DNA from: Argopecten irradians
Lineage: Eukaryota; Mollusca; Bivalvia; Pectinida; Pectinidae
Direction: 5' to 3'
NCBI RefSeq assembly: GCF_041381155.1
Contig: NC_091147.1
Coordinates: 13,393,030-13,457,029 of the forward strand
Length of the DNA: 64,000 nucleotides
Shown: positions 37,879 to 49,000 of the stretch, one piece after another
Numbering within the stretch: position 1 is the stretch's first letter
Layout of the letters: each line of letters opens with the position of its first letter
Made by a program: the position numbers and the translations under genes
Notes under the pieces: model-generated
Told to the model about the DNA's origin: nothing
What the model saw: only the letters and a program-made list of their open reading frames with translations
Databases searched by the model: none

Positions 37879-38226
37879 TTAAAGATGCTCCACCGCCGAC
37901 AGAGCATAAATGATATTCATCATTTGTACAATAATTGGTGTTTAATCGTGTATATAATAATCTAATTAACACAAAAATAATATAAAATAATTTATTTTGC
38001 CTTTGGTGCATGCGCAATCATTACATCATTCCATATAGGATATAGTGGCAAGGAATTTTTTCGGATGCAATTAATTATTTTTCATATTTTTACTTGAAGT
38101 AAAATTAGAAGCTCAAACGTTTCAATGGTGGTAATGATGTAAAGTTAGTAACTTTTGTAACTGAAGAAAAATACTAAATTGTCTGCTCCTGTTTTTAATA
38201 GTGAAAAAATACCACTTGTCTGCGTT
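37879..38226. mobile_element. MITE, copy 2 (inverse of 471-828)
   Basis: It begins TTAAAGATGCTCCACCGCCG and follows the reverse complement of copy 1 almost base for base to about 38226. The far terminus (TTGTCTGCGTTGTC in place of TGTCTGCGGTGGAGC) is lost. The two copies are about 37 kb apart. Confidence 0.8.
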
Positions 38227-38646
38227 GTCATAGTTGTGTATAAACTTGGGTAACATATTGAAGTTTATACGCATATTCCTGAATATGCTTGTGCCTGAAA
38301 AGTCTTTATTTATACAATTTACAAAGGTGAACAAATATAGACCTAATGTAAAACAGACATTTATTAATGTACAGCTCTAGCTAACTCGGATGTACAGGTA
38401 CGTGCATGATTTGTTTGTTTATTTATTTATTTAATTATTTATTCAAATCATTGGATTATTCAAGTTATTGTTTTAGCAAATCTAATGAATGACCTTTTGA
38501 AAGGTTCACTGCCTTTGCGAAACAAAATTAATATTTTTTAAACCAATAATGATACAAAAAAAAATGTATATTAATGATGATATAACACCGACCAAATGCA
38601 GGATTCCCCGCGTAAACTATGTAACCGTGAATATTAATGTCGCTCT

Positions 38647-38885
38647 GCTTCAACCGACGTGCGGTAATTAGGACGACGGCGGAAAACATAAAACGACCCG
38701 CGTTATGAAAATTAGCATAAAATTTATATAAATTAAATTGTAAAAAGGTGAGGGTAAGCGTAGTATCTACAGTCAGTTTAATAACTTTTGCGACTCTATG
38801 GATTTATCAATTTCGTTTTACATTCCCGTTTTAAAGATTAAAAGCCGTTTCGGAAAGGTAGTGGCCCTTTAATGGTTCAACTGTC
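38647..38885 (+). repeat. Dispersed direct repeat, partner at 40497-40725
   Basis: GGACGACGGCGGAAAACATA, CGACCCGCGTTA, AACTTTTGCGACTCTA, TCGTTTTACATTCCC and AAAAGCCGTTTC recur in the same order and orientation at 40497-40725. The two copies flank the first coding exon of the dehydrogenase. Confidence 0.8.
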
Positions 38886-39329
38886 AATTTGTTAGTGACA
38901 ACCCCGACTTGAATTCGATAAGCTAAAGTTGGGGCAGCTCTTTTTGGAATGACCGACATATTCTTAAGATGGAACATTGATTTTGAAGCTCTCAAGACTG
39001 AAAGCCTGATCGAAACTATTAACCCATTTTTCCGTCTATTTTATTTTTGAGGATCTTTAGTTTGTCCGCCACGTTTTTTCAAATACGCTGAGAGAAATTC
39101 TCAAAAGATGTAAAGATGGACTCGTACGTTGAGCTTGTACTGTTTCGTATAATTACGTATTCATATAATTCCGTGTGATCGCCACGCTGACCGTATGAGT
39201 AGGCGTGTTGATTGATTTAATATTAACGGTCTAGACGACAATATAAAAATTTCTGGTGACTAATTTCATGGAGTCATCATCCTGTTCTCATGGCAATGCA
39301 TGCTTGAGGTTTTCCCCCACTTTACCTGC

Positions 39330-39449
39330 GTACACGTCCGTTGAACGTTTCCCTCCATCATATATCATGAGATACTAATAGAATATTTCGTACACGTCCG
39401 TTGAACGTTTCCCTCCATCATATATCATGAGATACTAATAGAATATTTC
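39330..39449. repeat. Perfect 60-bp tandem duplication
   Basis: GTACACGTCCGTTGAACG through AGAATATTTC is repeated without visible difference, about 630 bp upstream of the dehydrogenase start codon. It is either very recent or an assembly artefact. Confidence 0.9.
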
Positions 39450-40080
39450 AATTCCTTTGTGGTGAGACAGGAGAATCTCAACACAAGGGGTAAGATTCTT
39501 AATAATCTTATCCCGATGGTTGAGATCTGCCGTATATATACTATCACCCTAAAGTGAGTGAATGGTTCTTTTTCTCCAGTATACTCTATGTGAGCATGTG
39601 CAAAGATCTCGTGTTGCTTGTCCTTACTCTAGCATGAGATAGAAAAAGTTCACACTCGGTAAAATTGCGGATATCCCAGAACCCTGTCCGGGGTAAGAGA
39701 ATAAAAAAAAAACCCACTTCAACCCTGCGCCATTCTAAAAAAGTTTGCAAAATCACGAGATCGATCAGCCTTCACTTGTTGCGTCTAATAAACAAAGCGT
39801 GTGGCATTTTGAGACTGTGGTTTCCGAGGCGGAACCTAACAATGCAGAGACTAGGCGTATCTGATGCTGCAAGGATATCTTCAAATGGATCATTTACAAT
39901 TGCATTGACTAGTGTTGGGTCATTCTTACTCCTTTGTACTTTTGCTGTTCATATAATGTACACGGATTGGCGTCAGTACAATCACTCAATATCCGGTCAC
40001 AGCTGATTTGATGTTTTTTAGGTTGGTCAAACTCTCTTTTATCCTTATTGCGTACTGGTCAGGTTTTCTTTTCAGGAATC

Positions 40081-43000
40081 ATGAGTTTGAACGGACAGGT
40101 TGCCGTGGTAACAGGTTCGACCAGCGGAATCGGTAACGGGATAGCTTCGGCTTTGGCGTCACGTGGATGCTCTCTTATCATAACAGGACTCGCTGACCAA
40201 GAGACAATAAACCGGGTCGTCACGACCATCAAAAGGTACGTAATACTACGTATGTATTAGTTTACCTATCAAAACAGTTATAATGTTCATCATTGCGTCA
40301 TCACTGTATGGTTACAAGCCCACTACTTTTCCGGAGGAAGCCATAAAGGTTTCTTTAACCATTAATAACAACAGAAAATATACACCGAAGGCCTAAGATG
40401 AGGTTAAAACACCAAATATATGCGGGATTTCTTGCGTAATGTATATATGATAACAATGGAGAGTCATTTCGCTGTTTTGCCGACTGGCGCAGTGATAGTC
40501 AACTACCGCGCGGTATTTAGGACGACGGCGGAAACATAAGACGACCCGCGTTACAAAAAATAACAGTTCATTTATTTTAATTTAATTTTTCAGAAGGTGA
40601 TGATACTTGTAGTATTAACGTTAACTTAACTTTTGCGACTCTACAAAATTATCGATCTCGTTTTACATTCCCATTCTAAAAATTAAAAGCCGTTTCAGAA
40701 AGGTTGTGGGCCTTTTAGAAAATGTACGTCGAATTATCCTGTCCATCCACTGGTACATACCTCACCAATACACATGTACTGTAAGATGTTTAGCTTCCAC
40801 TGTTTTTCTTCTCTTTGTTTGGTTTTGATCTAAAGTATAGCATCAGCGTATCGAAGATATAACATCAGTATAAGGGTTTTGGGAAAGGTGCGTCATTATG
40901 AGTATGGCCTCAAAAAAGGTGCGTCATTAAGAGTATGGCCTCCAAAAAGGTGCGTCATAATGAGTATGGCCGCCAAAAAGGTGCGTCATTATGAGTATGG
41001 CCGCCAAAAAGGTGCGTCATTATGAGTATGACCTCCAAAAAGGTGCGTCATTAAGAGTATGGCCTCCAAAAAGGTGCATCAATATGAGTATGGCCTCCAA
41101 AAAGGTGCGTCATTAAGAGTATGGCCTCCAAAAAGGTGCGTCATAATGGAGTATGGCCTCCAAAAAGGTGTGTCATAATGAGTATGGCCGCCAAAAAGGT
41201 GCGTCATTATGAGTATGGCCTCCAAAAAGGTGCATCAATATGAGTATGGCCTCCAAAAAGGTGCGTCATTAAGAGTATGGCCTCCAAAAAGGTGCGTCAT
41301 AATGAGTATGGCCGCCAAAAAGGTGCGTCGATATGAGTATGGCCTCCAAAAAGGTGCGTCATAATGAGTATGGCCGCCAAAAAGGTGCGTCATTAAGAGT
41401 ATGGCCTCCAAAAAGGTGCGTCATAATGAGTATGGCCGCCAAAAAGGTGCGTCATTACGAGTATGGCCTCCAAAAAAGGTGCGTCATAATGAGTATGGCC
41501 TCCAAAAAGGTGCGTCATTAAGAGTATGGCCTCCAAAAAGGTGCGTCATTATGAGTATGACCTCCAAAAAGGTGCGTCATTAAGAGTATGGCCTCCAAAA
41601 AGGTGCGTCATTATGAGTATGGCCGCCAAAAAGGTGCGTCATTATGAGTATGGCCTCCAAAAAGGTGCGTCATTATGAGTATGGCCGCCAAAAAGGTGCG
41701 TCATTATGAGTATGACCTCCAAAAAGGTGCATCATTATGATTATGACCACAAAAAGATATGTCGTTATGTGTATGGCCACAAAAAAATACATCATTATGA
41801 GTATTGCAACAAAAAGATACGTCATTATGAGGATGGCCACCAAAAAGATACGCCATTTTTAGAATGACCACAAAAAGTTTGTGATACACCTGTATTGCCA
41901 TCAAAACGGTAAAAAGCCATTTCATGAAAATATTTGCAAAAATTAATTTCTCCTCTCATGAATACGTCACAAATCACATGAGATCAACAAATGTCTTATT
42001 TGCCATAAATACCAAACCAGAAAGTGATTACGAAGTACCTCAAAAACCGACTCCTCGTTCTCACCCTCCTGTGGGGCGTGACGGTGGTTATTTACAGTAT
42101 TTTTTTTATTTACAGTGAGTACAAGGTTGAAGCTACGTTCGTGCCAGGAGATCTCTGTTCTGTTGAGGCGATAGAGGAATTCTGTAAACAAGTGTTGCAG
42201 TTATATCCCGCAGGAATTGATATTCTAGTCAATAATGCTGGTACGTAGAGACTGCTTTTATGAGTTATCTCCCTTACTTAAATGAATGCACATGTCAACA
42301 ATGCGGATTCAACTAATTGTTAATAGTCGAGTTATCGCCCCTGCCTGGATAGTCTCCCCTCACTGAGTTGAGGTACAGACGTTTTTCGCCAGTGCATTTG
42401 TAAGATAAATCGGTTAAACAGTCATAAGTTGATGTAGGCGTTATATTATAACTAAGAAGAAATTATCAGATGGTCTATTACTAATTATAAAATCTAATTT
42501 ACAAGTGTTTCTATCACTCTTATATGCAGTGTATATGATAATATGTTACATGTACCTTATGGGGTATACCGACTCTGTCTTTTTAAGATAACGGTACAAT
42601 AATGACCTGGGTCTTTAAATGTTATACTGTAACCAAGTATGTTTTTTTCACGTATATTTCCTACCCATCAGGTGTCCAGCACCTTGACTTAGTAGAAGAC
42701 TACCCTACAGAGAAATGGGATACGATGGTGGCGGTGTCGCTTTCTGCACCCTTCCATCTGATGAAGGCGTTCGTCCCGGGCATGAAGGCCAAAGGTAGGG
42801 TATATTGTGTGTCCTGAAGCTTTTGTGTGTCTATGTTCTGAATTATTTAATTATCAAAGTAACAACGAGAATTGAAAACCATTGGTGTTAGGTTGAATTT
42901 CGGAAATAAGTTTTAGAATAGAAATAAAAATCGCTGTAGATGGGGCTTCATGGTATGGACCCAGCCTGACGAATTTTCTAAAATAGAATTTGATTTTCAA

Positions 43001-46000
43001 GGTATTCAATTTACTCGTCACTAATGATATTGGTATTCTGGAGAATAGGTTTGGCAGAAGATTTTGCAGTTGTTCAATTCTGAATGGTCATTCTTTTTGT
43101 ATTCCAGGTTGGGGGAGAATTGTCAACATTTCGTCCCAAATGGGGATCATCAGTGGACCAGGCAAGGCCCCGTACAGTGCCGTAAAGGCCGGCCTCATAG
43201 GACTAGCTAAGGTATTGCCCGGCCCCATAGGACTAGCTAAGGTATAGACCGGCCTCGTAGGACTAGCTAAAGTATAGACCGGCCTCATAGGACTAGCTAA
43301 GGTATAGACCGGCCTCATAGGACTAGCTAAGGTATAGACCGGCCTCGTAGGACTAGCTAAGGTATAGACCGGCCTCATAGGACTAGCTAAGGTATAGACC
43401 GGCCTCGTAGGACTAGCTAAGGTATAGACCGGCCTCATAGGACTAGCTAAGGTATAGACCGGCCTCATAGGACTAGCTAAGGTATAGACCGGCCTCGTAG
43501 GACTAGCTAAGGTATAGACCGGCCTCGTAGTAGGACTAGCTAAGGTATAGACCGGCCTCGTAGGACTAGCTAAGGTATAGACCGGCCTCGTAGGACTAGC
43601 TAAGGTATAGACCGGCCTCGTAGGACTAGCTAAGGTATAGACCGGCCTCGTAGGACTAGCTAAGGTATAGACCGGCCTCGTAGGACTAGCTAAGGTATAG
43701 ACCGGCCTCGTAGGACTAGCTAAGGTATGGGAAGAGGTACCGGCCTGATAAGAATAGCTAAGGCATAGACCGGCCTCGTAGGACTAGCTAAGGTATAGTC
43801 CGGCCTCGTAGGACTAGCTAAGGTATGGAGGAACCGCCTGAGGTACCGGCCTGATAGGACTACATTGTAGCTAAGGTATAGACCGGCCTCGTAGGACTAG
43901 CTAAGGTATAGACCGGCCTCGTAGGACTAGCTAAGGTATGGGAAGAGACCGGCCTCGTAGGACTAGCTAAGGTATAGACCGGCCTCGTAGGACTAGCTAA
44001 GGTATAGACCGGCCTCGTAGGACTAGCTAAGGTATGGGAGGAATATCAGTAACTTTCTCCTATCAAGAACGTATAGGAGGATTTTGTTGTTATAAACACT
44101 ATTTACATGATTTTAACAACAATTATTTCCCCTGTAATAACTTAAGATGTAACAGTGGTATTCAGATATGTGACATACATACCAGCTTGTATTTTTCAAA
44201 ACCCAATAAAAATTGCACTGATGCATAATTTACATACACAAAACGTTTTAGCATGACAATTTATGTCGCATCCTGACTATAGTGTTTGTTCTATTACATA
44301 TTTATTACACAAATAATAGAATCCTGGCTACCCTAGTAATCTGAAACTTTGCCGACATGTCAGAGATTGCATATTGAGTGTCCCCTGCAATATGATGATA
44401 ATTTTAAAGCCGCCACCACATTCAACATGCCGCTTTGCGGTCTGTGAAATGTTCCTCTAATGGTAAACAGTTTTTCGTTCCGTCCTCATAAATAAACAAG
44501 AGATCCCAGAGGGATCTTGGCGCCCACCAAAAATGATCTATGTCTGACAATGGAAAGAGGGATCTTTTCCCTGCTTTTCAAACTTTTTCAAACACACTAC
44601 ATATAAAATTTGAGACAGATCGCTATAGTACTTTCTAAGAAATAGTGGTAACAAACTTCAACAATGAAATCTAAGATGGCGGCCGGTTGGCTATCTTGTT
44701 TACCGATCAGTCCCGAAAGGCATTATGTATCAGTCCTAAAAGGTACTATGCACAACTATGGTACAAGGGGAACCTACACATTTGAGAGAGATCCCTTCAG
44801 TACTTTCTGAGAAATAGCGGTAACAAACTGTAACAATCAAAATCCAAAATGGCCGTCGGTCGGCCATCTTGTTTACCGATCGGTCACAAATAACAATATG
44901 CACAACTAGGGTCCTTGGGGAACCTTCATATGAAATTTGTGAACGATACCTTTAGTACTTTTTGAGAAATAGCGGTAACAATCTTTAACTATCAAAATCC
45001 AAGATGGCCGCCTGTTGGCCATCTTGTTAAACGATCGGTCCCAAAATGCAATATGCACAACTAGGGCCCTAGAAGAACCTATATATGAAGTTTGAGAAAG
45101 ATCCTTTCAGTACTTTTTGAGTAATAGCGGTAACAAACTTTAACTATCAAAATCAAAGATGGCTGCCTGTCGGCCATCTTGTTGACCGATCGGTCCTAAA
45201 ATGCAATATGCACAACTAGGGTCCTAGGGGAACCTGTATATGAAATTTGAGAAAGATCCCTTCAGCACTTTTTGAGAAATTGCGGTAACAAACTTTAACT
45301 ATCAAAATCCAAGATGGCCGCCTGTCGGCCATCTTGTTGCCCGATCGGTCCCAAAATGCAATATGCACAACTAGGGCCCTAGAAGAACCTATATATGAAG
45401 TTTGAGAAAGATCCTTTCAGTACTTTTTGAGTAATAGCGGTAACAAACTTTAACTATCAAAATCAAAGATGGCTGCCTGTCGGCCATCTTGTTGACCGAT
45501 CGGTTTTTAAATGCAATATGCACAACTAGGGTCCTAGGGGAACCTGTATATGAAATTTGAGAAAGACCCCTTCAGTACTTTTTGAGTAATAGCTGTAACA
45601 AACTTTAACTATCAAAATCCAAGATGGCCACCTGTCAGCCATCTTGTTCACCGATCGGTCCTAAAATGCAATATGCACAACTAGGGTCCTAGGGGAACCT
45701 GTATATGAAAATTGAGAAAGATCCCTTCAGCACTTTTTGAGAAATTGCGGTAACAAACTTTAACTATCAAAATCCAAGATGGCCGCCTGTCGGCCATCTT
45801 GTTGACTGATCGGAGCCAAAATGCAATATGCACAACTAGGGTCCTAGGGGAACCTGTATATGAAATTTGAGAAACATCCTTTCAGCACTTTTTGAGAAAT
45901 TGCGGTAACAAACTTTAACTATCAAAATCCAAGATGGCCGCCTGTCGGCCATCTTGTTGAACGATCGGTCCCAAAATGCAATATGCACAACTAGGACCCT

Positions 46001-49000
46001 AGGGGAACCTACATATGAAATTTGAGAAAGATCCCTTCAGTACTTTCTGAGAAATAGTGGTAACAAGTATTGTTAACGGACGGACGGACGGACGGAAGGA
46101 CGGACGGACGACGGACCACGGACGAAAGGCGATTTGAATAGCCCACCATCTAATGATGGTGGGCTAAAAACCGGCTTCATTCGAAGATTCCATCATATAT
46201 AAAAACATAGAACCATCTACCATCCCTTCCACATGCCTTGGAATCGTCCAGATGTTTACACAATGTCTGGATGAAGTTGTATACCAGTTCTCAATTTCAT
46301 CAACATAAACTTTAGGAACCAATTTCTTTAATTTAGGGACAACCTTCATAGGAAAGCATTACAACAAACTTAAGATTTGACCTTAACCTGAATTTGTTAT
46401 GAAAACGTCAAAGCAGAATTCAACAAAAATCAATCACAATTTTACCTGGATTCATCCCTTTTTGTTCCTTTCAATTGTTTTGATATGCTGCTTCAAATGG
46501 AATAAGCATGAATCGTTAAAAATGTACTAGTTTACATATATGTAGGTCTATACCTGTAGGTCGGTACCTCTGACTCGTAGTGTTATCGACTGGAAATAAA
46601 TATCATTATACCTGTACTACAGTTTACTACAGTTAGATCTAGAGCACCTGTTACGCGTCCATCCGTGTATATCACACGTTCATTTCATCTATTAGGCTGA
46701 TAACATACAAAAAATAATATTTGTTCCCAATCTGCCTTCCTCTCCAGGTTCCGTACAGTACAAGTCTATTTACATGTTACTTATCTTGACAAGCGAGAAT
46801 GGCTGTCGTATAATATTTCACTTTCATGGAACGAACAAAAATATTGGTCTGCATACCAGACCTAATTATGATTACACTAAAGATGCTACAGTAAATGTTG
46901 GAGCTCCGTCTTTCTCCCTATAGTGTCCGATGTTCATGAGCTATACATGAAGTAATTTTCGCGTGGAAATCGCTGTGGTCGTGAAAATTTATCCCGCAAA
47001 ATTAAAGTCATAATCGCGATATTTTTGATACGCAAAAATAGCCGTATTAGTGTATGTATAGGTCGTTTTTTATCGGTCCTGCATCGTTGGAGAATAATGG
47101 TTGATTGCACTACGCTACACTTAACTTATTAATGTCGGCCTCTTCGTACATAGTTTTATTTTGTTTATTTCCATTGCAACTTTCATCCTTCGTTTTTGTT
47201 TGATATCCATTTTATGATGACGGGATCTTTAAGTTGTTCTGCGTCGATGCAACATACATGGTCCGTCGTCCCGCGCCCACTACCGTTCCACGTTACGGAA
47301 AGCGGTTTTTAGAATAGCTTAAACTATTGTATGTATTATCAAGTATACACAGTCAATTGTGTAAATTATAATAGCTTATTAACTCATTCTCCATATATAT
47401 GATTGATTATGCAATATGCACATGTCAGCCTATATAGTAACAAAATTTGAAGAAAAAATATCATTTACTAGATTTAATGAAACTTTGTACATACATGTAT
47501 TTAGAAATATTATATATGCTCTAATTAGTGTTCAATAGCATATCGAGTCAATGTTTCCATTTTTGGAAACACCAGTCATTATTCCTTTTTTGACGTCACA
47601 ACCTTGTTGATGTTGCGCTTGTGAACTACATATTTCAAACGTTGAGTTCTTCAGGGTGGCATTCTATGGCCATCTTTCTTCTTGTAATCAATTACATTTG
47701 TCAACGAAACTACATCTGTCTAATTAGTCCGCTAAACCTGCCTATATTATTAGGCTTTTCAAAAAATGTTAATTAAAAAAAAGCATAATAATATAGGCAG
47801 GTTTAGCGGACTACTATCTAATATCAAATTAAAGATATTTGATATTGGGTTATATCGCCCTGGTAGAACAAGGATTTATAAGAAATCCTTGGGTAGAATG
47901 AAAAATAACTACCTCTGGCTATGAAATATTCCTTTGTGCATTGTTATTTGTTTACAGGGCGTGGCATTGGAAGGGGCACCCCATGGAATTACCTGTAATT
48001 GTATATGCCCGGGCTTTGCAGATGCACCAAGTAAGGAAACTCTTTGATAAAATACTTACTGTACATTCTAATCTATCAGAGTTACTTCCCTTCGTTCTGC
48101 TCCGTTAGAGTACTGACGCAGTACTGAATACTCTTGACTAGCGAATTGAAGTTGCTTATTTTCTAATTGATTGAAAACTGGGAAAATATCTAACTTTAAA
48201 CTGTACGTTGATGTAGATTCACTCTACCTGGTAGTTATTGTTTAGTTTCAATTTGCATATACACTTACAACTGTAAAACACTTTTGGCGACATTATCCCT
48301 GTGTATGTATATTATAAATCACTTTTGTCACAAAGAATACTTTGTTGTAGTATTCAGGGCGACTGCTGAGAAGATAGCCAAAGAACAGAACATATCAACA
48401 GAGGAAGCCTTGGTAATGTTACGAAAACGAAACTCATAGTCAATTCTACATGTTTTATTCATCAAGTAGACACTTCCACATACACTAGGGTGGATATTAG
48501 TATATAAAGGTGTCTTAAATACAAATAAGAAAAAAACTTCAAAATCAATTAATGTTCTTCTTGTGATTACAAAAGCTTCTGGTCCCGATGTTATGAAAGT
48601 CAAAACGGGCCCGAGCATGGAAAAATACATAATGCAGTACATGTACCAGAAACATATATTTATATATGGAAATATGTAACTTAGTTTTGACTTACATTTT
48701 GTAAATCGATGTTTTTTGTTTCCAGAAATCTAGGGCCAGGTCTAATTATAGTTACCAAAAGTATATCAATATTGCTGTTCAGGTTCCATGGTTGTATGAC
48801 CAAGTTGACTTGGATCGTACCAATACGTCTCAATTGTCATGGTTACCGTGTCATGTAGTTGTCTACAATTTTGTCATTTTAACTGCATGTTTTTTTTTGT
48901 TTACTCCAATATTTTAAAATCGAGCGACCAAGGACGTCCTTAGAGCAACATAAGTTACATTCGCAAAAATACATCGATATTTGTTTATCAGTTGTTTATT

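Larger units (their letters stand above)
37409..40075. other. Divergent intergenic region (MPDU1 and hydroxybutyrate dehydrogenase-like promoters)
   Basis: Separates two genes transcribed away from each other. Contents: MITE copy 2 (37879-38226), a dispersed repeat (38647-38885), a perfect 60-bp tandem duplication (39330-39449) and a T-rich simple repeat at about 38411-38440. No clear TATA box was assigned. The frame at 39665-40006 is unrecognised. Confidence 0.5.

Noticed and set aside
41333..41583. Open frames with MSMASKKVRH-type repeats
   Set aside because: Products of the 31-bp minisatellite in a dehydrogenase intron.
43088..43468. Minus-strand open frame with 10-residue repeats (RPVYTLASPM)
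   Set aside because: The frame exists because the array unit is 30 bp; it is antisense to a real exon and has no start context or homology.
40870..44036. CRISPR array
   Set aside because: Repeats are directly adjacent with no unique spacers, in an intron-containing animal gene.
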